DNA from: MWBV01 sp964447315
Lineage (GTDB): Archaea; Nanobdellota; Nanobdellia; Pacearchaeales; GW2011-AR1
Length of the DNA: 64,000 nucleotides
Direction: 5' to 3'
Assembly (NCBI GenBank): GCA_964447315.1
Contig: CAYURQ010000001.1
Coordinates: forward strand, 1 to 64,000
A program made the position numbers and the translations under genes. Shown here piece by piece: positions 15,648-24,209 of this stretch (within the stretch, counting starts at the first letter, position 1; each line of letters opens with the position of its first letter). The notes beneath the pieces were generated by a model. It made no database searches, had not been told where the DNA came from, and worked only from the letters and a program-made list of their open reading frames with translations.

Positions 15648-18338
15648 ATGGCAGATAAAATAAATTACCAAACAGTTAATTTAACTGATAAAATTCAAGG
15701 ATTACCAGATTATGTTAATGTAAGAGGTTTTAGAGATGAAATATCTCCAAACCAATTTTTTTCTTTATCTAAGAAATATTTACAAAGAGATGATGATGGA
15801 TTTATTTCAGAAACTCCTGGAGAAGCTATTTACAGAATGGCAGATGCGGTTGCTAATGTTGAATTTAATTATGATAAGAATGATAAATTTGTAAAAGAAT
15901 TGAAAAAAGATTTTTATGATATGATTTCTAATGCTTATTTTTCACCTGCTGGTAGACCCTGGACAAATATTGGCACAGATATCAAAGGATTGTTTAACTG
16001 TTATGTTTTGCCTGTTGAAGATGATTTGAGTGGAATTTTTAATTCAGTTAGAGATGCTGCGATTATTCACAAAAATGGTGGTGGTACAGGATATAATTTT
16101 TCTGAACTAAGGCCAAGAGGAACTTATGTTAGAAAATCTAAGGGAGTTGCTTCAGGATCTGTTTCATTTATTTCACAATTTGATAAAGAAACAGAAGTAA
16201 TTAATTCAGGAAATAGAAGAGGGGCAAATATGGGTATTTTAGATATTAATCATCCTGATATTTTTGATTTTATTTACGCAAAAAATAAAAGGGGGGAAAT
16301 AACTAATTTCAATGTGTCTGTTGGAATTTATGATAATTTTATGAAATCTCTTGAAAATGGTAGATTTTATGATTTAGAATTTCCAAAAGGAACCCCTTTT
16401 CATTATTCTAGGCTTGAGAATATTGTTAGAAATATTGAAGAAAATAAATTAGGAGGTTCTGAAGTTGGGCAAGAGCCTAAACCAGCTTCTATAAAATTTG
16501 ATATTGAAGAAGGAGAACAAGTTAATCCAGGGGAAACAAAAGTTATTGATAATTTTTCAGGAGAACTTGCTGGTAGAGTTAATCATTTAGGAACAGTTCA
16601 ATTAGATTCAAATTATGTTTTCAATAAAATTGCACAGTTAGCTTGGGAGACAGCTGATCCTGGCGTTGTATTTATTGATAATATAAATAAAGATAATCCT
16701 TTGATAAATACAGTTGGACCAATGAATGCTACTAACCCTTGTGGTGAACAGCCTTTACATCCTTATGATGCTTGTAATTTAGGGAGCATTATTTTGTCTA
16801 ATATGATGGATGGTAAAGAGATTAATTATAATAGGTTAAATGATGTTTCTAGAAAAGCAACTAGGTTTATGGATAATGTTAATGATGCTAATGAAGGTCC
16901 AATTGAAAAAGTTGAAAAGACAGTTATCCAAAACAGGAGAATTGGATTAGGTGTAATGGGATGGGCTGATATGGTTGCTAAAATGGGAATAAGATATGAT
17001 TCTGAAGAATCTTATGCTCTTGCTGAAAAAGTAATGCAAAATATTACTGATCAATCAAAGATTATGTCGATTGAATTAGCTAAAGAAAAAGGGGTCTTTC
17101 CTGCATTTGAGGGAAGTCTTTATGATAATGGAAATCCAAATGATATGGTTAGAAATCTTCAAAGAACAACTATTGCACCAACTGGAACAATCTCTATGCT
17201 GTATAATGTTGGAAGTGGGATTGAACCATTTTTCTTAGTTGGATATAAGAAAAATATTCGTGGCGGAGATATTTTAGAATATGTTGTTCCTGAATTTCAA
17301 AAGCAAGCACTTGAAAGAGGACTTGATTTAGAAAAAATATTGCCTATAATTGAAGAAAATCATGGAAGCGTGCAAGGAGTAAAAGAAATTCCTAAAGATT
17401 TACAAGATGCATTTAGAACAGCCCATGACATTAATTATAAAGACCATATTTTAATGCAAGCAGCTTTTCAAAGAGGGTTAGAAAATGCTGTTAGTAAGAC
17501 AATTAATTTACCTAATGATGCTACTAAAGAAGATGTTAAAGAGGCTTATAAACTTGCTTGGGAAAATGGAATTAAAGGAACAACTGTTTATAGGGATGGT
17601 TCAAAACAAGTTCAAGTTTTAGAGGCTAAAAATAAACAAGATAAACTTATTTTTAAAATTCCTCAAGGAAATATGGAAAATGCAGTAAATATTCCTGATG
17701 TTGCTCCTGCGTTGAAAATAACTCAAAAAACTCCTTTTGGAAAACTTCATGTGTTTCCTGTTTTTGATCCAAGTGATTATTCAAGAGTTCTTGAAACATT
17801 TGGAAGTGTAGGTAATGCAGGGGCTGATGTTGCTGCTAATGTTGAAGGTATTGGAAGGCTTACTTCTTTATGGTTAAGAAGTGGAGGAAAATTAGAAAAA
17901 ATAATTCAGCAACTTGAAAATATTGGTTCTGGAAATGTCGCATTAACTAGAGAAGGAAATATTGGCTCACTGGAAATGGGATTTGCGCAGGCTCTAAAGA
18001 AATATTTAATGGTTAATAGTAATTTTGATTTAAATGATTTACTTAGTGGAAAAGTTGATTTATATGAATTAAGTGGGGAAATTTCTGATGATATTAAGAA
18101 AGTTGGAAAAGGATGGAAAGGATATATAGAAAATAATGGAAGTGGAAATAATAGTTCAGATTCAGTTAAAAAAAAAGAAAAGAAAAAGAATAAACCTAAA
18201 ATAAGTCAACAAAATTCAGATGAAGATGATGAATTTAAGCAATTTTTAGAGTGTCCTGAATGTCATCAAATGACTTTCAAACAAGAAGAGTCTTGCATGA
18301 AGTGTATTAATCCTGAGTGTTTATACTCAGCTTGTTAA
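15648..18338 (+). CDS. nrdJ: adenosylcobalamin-dependent (class II) ribonucleotide reductase
   Basis: NrdJ makes deoxyribonucleotides with a radical generated from coenzyme B12 and works with or without oxygen. The 896-residue protein has the RNR barrel blocks FSPAGRPWTN, LFNCYVLPVEDD, KNGGGTGYNFSELRPRG, NPCGEQPLHPYDACNLGSI and APTGTISMLYNVGSGIEPFF. A TSCPD-like domain follows (about 690-810). The C-terminal cysteine cluster CPECHQMTFKQEESCMKC ends in YSAC and probably carries the redox-active thiols. No N-terminal ATP-cone is seen. It shares the operon with NrdR and class III NrdD. No B12 synthesis gene is in the window. Confidence 0.93.
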   Translation: MADKINYQTVNLTDKIQGLPDYVNVRGFRDEISPNQFFSLSKKYLQRDDDGFISETPGEAIYRMADAVANVEFNYDKNDKFVKELKKDFYDMISNAYFSPAGRPWTNIGTDIKGLFNCYVLPVEDDLSGIFNSVRDAAIIHKNGGGTGYNFSELRPRGTYVRKSKGVASGSVSFISQFDKETEVINSGNRRGANMGILDINHPDIFDFIYAKNKRGEITNFNVSVGIYDNFMKSLENGRFYDLEFPKGTPFHYSRLENIVRNIEENKLGGSEVGQEPKPASIKFDIEEGEQVNPGETKVIDNFSGELAGRVNHLGTVQLDSNYVFNKIAQLAWETADPGVVFIDNINKDNPLINTVGPMNATNPCGEQPLHPYDACNLGSIILSNMMDGKEINYNRLNDVSRKATRFMDNVNDANEGPIEKVEKTVIQNRRIGLGVMGWADMVAKMGIRYDSEESYALAEKVMQNITDQSKIMSIELAKEKGVFPAFEGSLYDNGNPNDMVRNLQRTTIAPTGTISMLYNVGSGIEPFFLVGYKKNIRGGDILEYVVPEFQKQALERGLDLEKILPIIEENHGSVQGVKEIPKDLQDAFRTAHDINYKDHILMQAAFQRGLENAVSKTINLPNDATKEDVKEAYKLAWENGIKGTTVYRDGSKQVQVLEAKNKQDKLIFKIPQGNMENAVNIPDVAPALKITQKTPFGKLHVFPVFDPSDYSRVLETFGSVGNAGADVAANVEGIGRLTSLWLRSGGKLEKIIQQLENIGSGNVALTREGNIGSLEMGFAQALKKYLMVNSNFDLNDLLSGKVDLYELSGEISDDIKKVGKGWKGYIENNGSGNNSSDSVKKKEKKKNKPKISQQNSDEDDEFKQFLECPECHQMTFKQEESCMKCINPECLYSAC

Positions 18339-18358
18339 TATTTAATAGAGAGGGAGAA

Positions 18359-20407
18359 ATGATAAGAAAAGTTAGAAAAAGAGATGGGAATATTGTTTCT
18401 TATGATAGAAATAAGATTATAGAAGCTATTTGGAAAGCTGTTAAAGCAGTTGGAGGAAATGATAAAGATCCTATTTACAAAATAATTAATAAAATTGAAA
18501 ATATTTTAAATGAAAAACATAATTCAAAAGGAATTCCAGATGTTGAAGAAATTCAAAATCTTGTTGAAAAGACTTTAATCAAAGAGGGGCATGCAAAAGT
18601 TGCTAAAGCTTACATTCTTTATAGAAAGTCTCGTGAGGAACTTAGAAGAATAAAGGGATTATTTGATACAATTGAAGTTGTTGAAGATTACATTGGTTTA
18701 GACGATTGGATGATTAAAGAAAATTCAAATATGAGTTATTCATTGCAAGGATTGAATAATTATATTGCTGATAAAATAATTAAAAATTATTGGATGAGAA
18801 GAATTTATCCAGAAGCAATAAGACTTGCACATGAAAATGCTGATATTCATATTCATGATTTAGGAATATTGGGTTCTTATTGTGTTGGATGGGATTTAAG
18901 AGATTTACTTATGGTTGGTTTTAGGGGTGTAGAAGGAAAAGTTGAATCAAGACCTCCAAAACATTTTAGACCTGCATTAGGACAGATTGTTAATTTTTTT
19001 TATACCCTTCAAGGTGAATCAGCAGGTGCTCAAGCTTTTTCTAATTTTGATACTCTTTTAGCACCTTTCATAAGATATGATGATTTAACATATAAAGAAG
19101 TTAAGCAAGCAATGCAAGAATTTTTGCATAACATGGCTGTTCCTACAAGAGTTGGCTTTCAAAGTCCATTTACAAATGTAACAATGGATTTGAAAGTTCC
19201 TGATTATATGAAAAATGAACCAGTTGTAATTGGAGGAGAGGCAATGAAAGAAACTTACTCTGAATTTCAAAAAGAGATGGATATTTTCAACAAGGCTTTT
19301 GCAGAATGTATGATTCAAGGAGATGCAAATGGAAGGGTTTTCACTTTTCCTATTCCAACTTATAATATCACAAAGGATTTTGATTGGGATAATAAAGATA
19401 TGGATTTGGTTTGGGAAATGACTTCTAAATATGGAATTCCTTATTTTTCAAATTTTGTTAATTCTGATATGAATCCAGAAGATGCAAGGAGCATGTGTTG
19501 TAGATTAAGAATTAATAATTCAGAATTAACAAAACGAGGGGGAGGACTTTTTGGAAGCAATCCTTTAACAGGAAGTATTGGAGTTGTTACAATTAACATG
19601 CCTAGGCTTGGATTTACTTCAGGAGATGAACAAGAATTTTTTGAAAAACTTTCTAACTTACTTGAAATTTCAAAAGAAAGTTTAGAAATAAAAAGAAAAA
19701 TAATTGAAAAATTTACTGATAAAGGACTTTATCCTTATTCTAAATTTTATTTAAGAAATATTCAAATGAGATTTGGAGAATATTGGAAAAATCATTTTGC
19801 AACAATTGGTTTACTGGGAATGAATGAAGCAATAATTAATTTCATGCCTGGAGAAGATATAACAACTCTTAAAGGAAGAGATTTTTCTGAAAAAGTTTTG
19901 GATTTTATGAGGGAGAAGCTTGAAGAGTTTCAAGAAGAAACAGGAAATATTTATAATTTAGAAGCAACACCTGGAGAAGGTACAACTTATAGATTTGCTA
20001 GGAGTGATAAAGGAAAATATAAAAAAATACTTGTTGCTAATGAAAAAGCTTATAGAAATGGTGCAGAACCTTATTATACGAACTCAACCCAACTTCCTGT
20101 AGGTTTTACAGATGATATTTTTCGTGCTTTGGAATTACAAGATGATTTACAATCAAAGTATACTGGAGGAACTGTTTTTCATGGATTTATTGGCGAAAAA
20201 TTAAATAAACAAGGTGTTAAAAAGCTTATTAAGAAGATTTCTGAAAATTTTCGTTTGCCTTATTTTACAATAACCCCTACATTCTCAGTATGTCCTATTC
20301 ATGGATATTTATCAGGAGAACATGAATATTGTCCAAAATGTGATGAAGAAATAATTTTAACTCAAGAATTAAAACAAGAACTTAAAACTGAAAATAAACA
20401 ATTATAA
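18359..20407 (+). CDS. nrdD: anaerobic (class III) ribonucleoside-triphosphate reductase, main part
   Basis: The 682-residue chain has an N-terminal ATP-cone (IRKVRKRDGNIVSYDRNKII) and the class III barrel (ADIHIHDLGILGSYCVGWDL, FSNFDTLLAPFIRYDDL, NITKDFDWDN, LEATPGEGTTYRFARSDKGK). It ends in a zinc site SVCPIHGYLSGEHEYCPKC. I start it at ATG 18359, just after GAGGGA and 20 bases past the nrdJ stop; an upstream start would overlap nrdJ. The glycyl-radical motif that should follow the zinc site is absent from this chain and is encoded by the next small gene. The protein stops at KTENKQL. Confidence 0.92.
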   Translation: MIRKVRKRDGNIVSYDRNKIIEAIWKAVKAVGGNDKDPIYKIINKIENILNEKHNSKGIPDVEEIQNLVEKTLIKEGHAKVAKAYILYRKSREELRRIKGLFDTIEVVEDYIGLDDWMIKENSNMSYSLQGLNNYIADKIIKNYWMRRIYPEAIRLAHENADIHIHDLGILGSYCVGWDLRDLLMVGFRGVEGKVESRPPKHFRPALGQIVNFFYTLQGESAGAQAFSNFDTLLAPFIRYDDLTYKEVKQAMQEFLHNMAVPTRVGFQSPFTNVTMDLKVPDYMKNEPVVIGGEAMKETYSEFQKEMDIFNKAFAECMIQGDANGRVFTFPIPTYNITKDFDWDNKDMDLVWEMTSKYGIPYFSNFVNSDMNPEDARSMCCRLRINNSELTKRGGGLFGSNPLTGSIGVVTINMPRLGFTSGDEQEFFEKLSNLLEISKESLEIKRKIIEKFTDKGLYPYSKFYLRNIQMRFGEYWKNHFATIGLLGMNEAIINFMPGEDITTLKGRDFSEKVLDFMREKLEEFQEETGNIYNLEATPGEGTTYRFARSDKGKYKKILVANEKAYRNGAEPYYTNSTQLPVGFTDDIFRALELQDDLQSKYTGGTVFHGFIGEKLNKQGVKKLIKKISENFRLPYFTITPTFSVCPIHGYLSGEHEYCPKCDEEIILTQELKQELKTENKQL

Positions 20408-20413
20408 GGAGGA
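20408..20413 (+). promoter_or_regulatory. Shine-Dalgarno of the NrdD tail gene
   Basis: GGAGGA directly follows the nrdD stop and lies 5 bases before the ATG at 20419. It argues that the glycyl-radical segment is a separately translated gene and not a sequencing frameshift. Confidence 0.65.
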
Positions 20414-20418
20414 CAAAG

Positions 20419-20544
20419 ATGGAAAACAAAGAGAGGACAAAATGCGAGGTGTATTCCAGGGTTGTAGGCTATTTAAGGCCTGTTAAACAATGGAATGTTG
20501 GAAAGCAAGAAGAGTTCAAAGATAGGAAGACTTTTGAATCATGN
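20419..20544 (+). CDS. separately encoded NrdD glycyl-radical domain (partial at gap)
   Basis: This short frame of at least 41 residues carries the class III RNR C-terminal radical motif: CEVYSRVVGYLRP followed by KQWNVGKQEEFKDRKTF. The glycine in RVVGY is the site activated to a radical by NrdG. It starts 11 bases after the nrdD stop with its own GGAGGA. The reading frame ends at TGN at the edge of a 10-base N run; a TGA stop there would give a 41-residue protein, and the usual C-terminus fits that length. It would have to associate with the main NrdD chain to form an active enzyme. Confidence 0.85.
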
Positions 20545-20553
20545 NNNNNNNNN
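20544..20553. other. assembly gap (10 N)
   Basis: Ten N bases follow the NrdD tail. The true length is unknown. The sequence after the gap (20554-20664) shows no gene, only AT-rich DNA leading to nrdG. Confidence 0.95.
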
Positions 20554-20664
20554 GCATAATCCTGTGTCAATAGATTCAAATCATAGCTATAGTTTACCAA
20601 AAAGTGCGCTTCGGCTTTACTTCTGAATTCGTGTCTAAAAATTTGATTATAAATTTTATTTATT

Positions 20665-21372
20665 ATGAAAATAAAACATGTTCAAAAAACAACTTTAATA
20701 GATTATCCAGGAGAAGTTGCTTGTAGTATTTTTTTATTTGGTTGTAACTTTAGGTGTGGATTTTGTCATAATCCTGAACTTGTTATAAATGAAGAAACTC
20801 CAGATATTCCTATTCATGAAATTTTGGAATTTTTAAAACAAAGAAAGAAATATTTAGATGGGGTTTGCATTACTGGGGGTGAACCATTAATGACTCTTGA
20901 TTTAGATTTTCTCAAAAAAATAAAAGATTTAGAATATAAAATAAAAATCGATACAAATGGTGCTTATCCTGATAAGTTAAAAGAAATAATTGATAAAGGT
21001 TTAGTTGATTTTATTTCAATGGATATAAAAAGTGATTTACAAAGATATGATGAAATAACAAACTCAAAAGTTAATATTAATAATATAAGACAATCAATTG
21101 AAATTATTCATAATTCAGGAATTGCTTATGAATTTAGAACAACAATTTTGCAAGATTTTCATAACAGAGAATATTTTAAAAAAATGCTTGAAGAAATGCT
21201 TGAAATAACTCAAGAAAAAATAAAAGAATTTGTTTTACAAGGTTTTAAAAAACAAGAAAAAATGATAGATGTTAAAAAATATTCAAATAATTCAAATACA
21301 GCTGAAAAATATTTACAAGAATTGAAAAATATCGCCAATCATTATTGTGATAATGTAGAGATTAGAGTATAA
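20665..21372 (+). CDS. nrdG: anaerobic RNR activating enzyme (radical SAM)
   Basis: NrdG uses SAM and a [4Fe-4S] cluster to make the glycyl radical on NrdD. The 235 residues contain the radical SAM motif Cys27-Cys31-Cys34 (FGCNFRCGFCHNPEL), the GGEP motif (ITGGEPLM) and the strand KIDTNGAYPD. It belongs to the larger archaeal NrdG/PflA-like type, with a long C-terminal part. It lies directly after the split nrdD. Confidence 0.9.
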   Translation: MKIKHVQKTTLIDYPGEVACSIFLFGCNFRCGFCHNPELVINEETPDIPIHEILEFLKQRKKYLDGVCITGGEPLMTLDLDFLKKIKDLEYKIKIDTNGAYPDKLKEIIDKGLVDFISMDIKSDLQRYDEITNSKVNINNIRQSIEIIHNSGIAYEFRTTILQDFHNREYFKKMLEEMLEITQEKIKEFVLQGFKKQEKMIDVKKYSNNSNTAEKYLQELKNIANHYCDNVEIRV

Positions 21373-21420
21373 TTATTGAAGTATAATTATTCTTAAAAAT
21401 AAAGAAAATTTTTTAAAAAA

Positions 21421-22551
21421 ATGAAAAAAGGAGTACTTCCTGATTGGAGGATAAGGGAACTAATAAAAGAAAAGGTAATAAAAAACGCTGAACCTTCTCT
21501 TGTTAATTCTAGTAGCCTTGATTTAAGAGTTGGTTTTGAAAAATACAAACTTATTGGAAGTTTTTTGCCTTTGAAAGGACAGGAAATTGAAAAGGTTTTA
21601 AGTTCTAGGGATATTGTTGATGACAATTCCTGTAAAAAAACTTTTTATGTTGAACATATGCAACCTTATGCAATGAAGTTAATGGAGTCATTGGATTTGC
21701 CAAATACAATAAGTGCGAGGTTTTTCAATAAATCTGGTAGAGGAAGAATTGGAATTTCAATGAAAGGTTTAACTGATTGCATGGATTATTTTGATTTTAT
21801 AAGGCCTGGTTATAAAGGAAATTTATATTCAGAAATTACTGCAACAGGTTTTCCATTAGTGATTAAATCTGGAGTAACCTCAATTCCTCAAATAAGATTT
21901 TATGAAGGAGACCCAGAACCAATATCTGGTTCTGATTTAGAACTTTTGCTAAGAAAACATCCAATATTAATTGATGATAAAAATAACAAATCTTATGATG
22001 AACAAGAAAAAGAAAATATGATAAGAACAGGTAAATTAACATTTACAGCAGAGATTCCTGAAAAAGGTTTATTGGCTTATAGAGCAAAAAGAGATAGAAG
22101 AACTATTAATTTATCTAAATCAAATTTTTATGATTCTGATAGATTTTTCAATGAAGTTGCTTCTCATTCAAAAAGTAAAGGAATAATTGTCATACATCCA
22201 GGTGATTTTGTTTTGGTTAATTCAAAACAAAATATAAGATTACCTTCAACCATTGCTGCTGAAATTGATGAATATTCCCCTGAACTTGGAGATATGAAAT
22301 CCCACTATGCTGGTTTAATAAATGCTGGACATGGATATGATCCTAAAAATCCAAATGTTCCTTCTAGAATTGTTTTTGAAATAAGAGCGAGAGATATTCC
22401 GATTATTATTCAGGATGGACAACCACTAGCAAAATTTAATTTATATAATATGCTGGGTGAACCAGAAGAAAATTATATGGAAAAAAGAAGCACTGATTTT
22501 AAGGATTTAAAGTCAATTTTACCTAGTGTTTTTAAAAATCATAAATTATAA
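21421..22551 (+). CDS. double-domain dCTP deaminase/dUTPase-family protein
   Basis: The 376-residue protein resembles the long DCD family (2'-deoxycytidine 5'-triphosphate deaminase). Two jelly-roll halves can be seen: one with SSSLDLRVG at about 30 and ARFFNKSGRGRIGIS plus RPGYKGNLYSEI near 100-140, and a second with HPGDFVLVNSKQNIRLP, GLINAGHGYDPKN and VFEIRARDIPIIIQDGQPLAKF. It should help make dUMP or dUTP for thymidylate. It sits between nrdG and a second dcd-like gene in the same direction. Confidence 0.75.
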   Translation: MKKGVLPDWRIRELIKEKVIKNAEPSLVNSSSLDLRVGFEKYKLIGSFLPLKGQEIEKVLSSRDIVDDNSCKKTFYVEHMQPYAMKLMESLDLPNTISARFFNKSGRGRIGISMKGLTDCMDYFDFIRPGYKGNLYSEITATGFPLVIKSGVTSIPQIRFYEGDPEPISGSDLELLLRKHPILIDDKNNKSYDEQEKENMIRTGKLTFTAEIPEKGLLAYRAKRDRRTINLSKSNFYDSDRFFNEVASHSKSKGIIVIHPGDFVLVNSKQNIRLPSTIAAEIDEYSPELGDMKSHYAGLINAGHGYDPKNPNVPSRIVFEIRARDIPIIIQDGQPLAKFNLYNMLGEPEENYMEKRSTDFKDLKSILPSVFKNHKL

Positions 22552-22644
22552 TACAAATGTTTTTATATTAACTTTCAATGAAATTAAAAAAGGAAAAAAT
22601 AAATATTTTGAAAAGGTTTCCAAATTAGAAAAGAGAAGATAAAA

Positions 22645-23238
22645 ATGAAAATTTCAGCACTAAAGATTTTAGAATTAAATGACAAATATAATTTAATTTC
22701 TGGTTTATCTGAAAGAGAATTAAATAATCCAGAGGGTTCAGGAATTGACCTTAGAGTAGGAGAAGTTCATAAAATTGTTGGAGATAGTTTTTTAGGAGCA
22801 GATAATACTAGCAGAGAGAGATATTCAAGCAAGACAGAAGAGATTGGTAATATTGAGAATGATGGAAACAAAGAGATTATTCTTAAGTCAGGAGAATATC
22901 TTTTAGTTACTACAATGGAAACAATTTTTGCTCCAGATGAAAAAATAAAATTTCATGAAGATTTTCCTGAAATGTTTTTAATTCCAAAAGTATGGCCGAG
23001 AAGTTCTTTGCAAAGAGGAGGAGTAAGTTTTCATGCCACTAAGACAGATCCCGGTTATAAAGGAAAGTTAGCATTTGGAATAAGAAATCAAAGCAATGTG
23101 GATTTTACATTTGAGTTAGGAGCAAGAATGTTTAACATTGAATTTGAAGCAGTAATTGGAGATATTAAGAGAGCATATTCTGGACAGCATCAGGGAGGCA
23201 GAGTTACAAGCCAGGGTAAAAGTGAAGTTCAGAACTAA
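22645..23238 (+). CDS. dcd: dCTP deaminase (single domain)
   Basis: The 197-residue protein has the dCTP deaminase/dUTPase fold: GSGIDLRVGEVHKI near the start, PKVWPRSSLQRGGVSFHATK, TDPGYKGKLAFGIRNQS and the C-terminal YSGQHQGG. The enzyme deaminates dCTP to dUTP, which the neighbouring dUTPase turns into dUMP. It is the second member of the family in this cluster, after the double-domain protein. Confidence 0.85.
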   Translation: MKISALKILELNDKYNLISGLSERELNNPEGSGIDLRVGEVHKIVGDSFLGADNTSRERYSSKTEEIGNIENDGNKEIILKSGEYLLVTTMETIFAPDEKIKFHEDFPEMFLIPKVWPRSSLQRGGVSFHATKTDPGYKGKLAFGIRNQSNVDFTFELGARMFNIEFEAVIGDIKRAYSGQHQGGRVTSQGKSEVQN

Positions 23239-23279
23239 ACCTTTTGAAAAGTTTTCCAAACCAGAAGATTAATTTTAAA

Positions 23280-23696
23280 ATGGAAATTAAAATAAAAAAA
23301 ATTCATTCAGATGCAAAAATTCCTTTTTATCAAAGAAAAGGAGATGCAGGAATGGATATTTATGCAGTTTCTAAAATCAAAACAGATAAATTTATTGAAT
23401 ATGGAAGTGGGTTAAGTTTTGAATTACCTGAAGGATATGTTGGTTTTGTTTTTCCTAGAAGCAGTGTTTCTGATAAAGATTTAATGATGAAATTTTCTGT
23501 GGGAGTTTTAGATTCTGGATTTAGAGGAGAATTAAAACTTAGGTTTATAAAATTAGGAGAAGAAGAATATGAAATAGGAGATAGAGTTGGGCAGATTATT
23601 ATTTTGCCTTATCCTAAAATTGAGTTTAAAGAAGTTGAAGAATTAAGTTCAAGTGAAAGAGGGCAAGGAGGATTGGGAAGTACTGGAATAAAATGA
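23280..23696 (+). CDS. dut: dUTP diphosphatase
   Basis: All five trimeric dUTPase motifs are present: DAGMDIYA, FPRSSVSD, GVLDSGFRGELKL, GDRVGQIII and RGQGGLGSTG. The enzyme hydrolyses dUTP to dUMP, keeps uracil out of DNA and feeds ThyA. The start is the ATG at 23280 (MEIKIKKIHSD); an upstream TTG at 23244 would add a 12-residue tail not expected for the family. It overlaps the next gene by 4 bases. Confidence 0.93.
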   Translation: MEIKIKKIHSDAKIPFYQRKGDAGMDIYAVSKIKTDKFIEYGSGLSFELPEGYVGFVFPRSSVSDKDLMMKFSVGVLDSGFRGELKLRFIKLGEEEYEIGDRVGQIIILPYPKIEFKEVEELSSSERGQGGLGSTGIK

Positions 23697-24142
23697 GTTT
23701 AGAAAAAAATTATAATTTAATTCCTCAAGAAAATAATAATTATTGCCTTGTTTCTGTTTTGCAAGCTATTTTCAATAAATATAAAATTAATTTAACTCAA
23801 GACGAAATTGCAAGTAATTTAACACCTAGCAAATATGGTTTTAAAATTCAAGATAGCATTTTCAAAGATTATGCAAAATTAAAAGGGTTTGATTATGAAT
23901 ATTATTGGTGGGATTCAACTCCATTTAATGAACCAGATACTTTAGTTGAAGATAATTTTCATAAAGATATTTTTATTGGATGGAATAACCATGTTGGATT
24001 GGTTACTGATTTTAATAGTTCAGTTATTCAATATATTGATCCAAAAGATGCTCTTAAGACAATTATGAAATTTTATAATCTTACAAAAAAAATGCAAGGA
24101 TATGGTGATGGTTTTTTCGGATTATTGAAAAAGTTAAATTAA
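23693..24142 (+). CDS. C39-like cysteine peptidase-fold protein
   Basis: The 149-residue protein has a papain-like layout of the C39 type. Cys18 in NNNYCLVSVLQAIF begins the first helix, His100 is in WNNHVGLVTDF, and Asp116 is in YIDPKDA. These could be a catalytic triad. There is no signal peptide, so it would act in the cytoplasm. It overlaps dut by 4 bases (ATGA) and precedes thyA, an unexpected place for a peptidase. A deamidase or a non-catalytic role is possible. Confidence 0.6.
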   Translation: MSLEKNYNLIPQENNNYCLVSVLQAIFNKYKINLTQDEIASNLTPSKYGFKIQDSIFKDYAKLKGFDYEYYWWDSTPFNEPDTLVEDNFHKDIFIGWNNHVGLVTDFNSSVIQYIDPKDALKTIMKFYNLTKKMQGYGDGFFGLLKKLN

Positions 24143-24209
24143 AATATATAATGAATTGTAATTTAATTTAAAAAACAAGAAATCTTGAAAATAATTAAGG
24201 TTGTAAAAG

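Noticed and set aside
20405..20421. Frameshift or sequencing error splitting nrdD
   Set aside because: A stop, a GGAGGA site and an ATG with proper spacing follow each other, and the linker sequence does not read as NrdD in another frame. A separate gene is the better reading, though the nearby N gap advises a check of reads.
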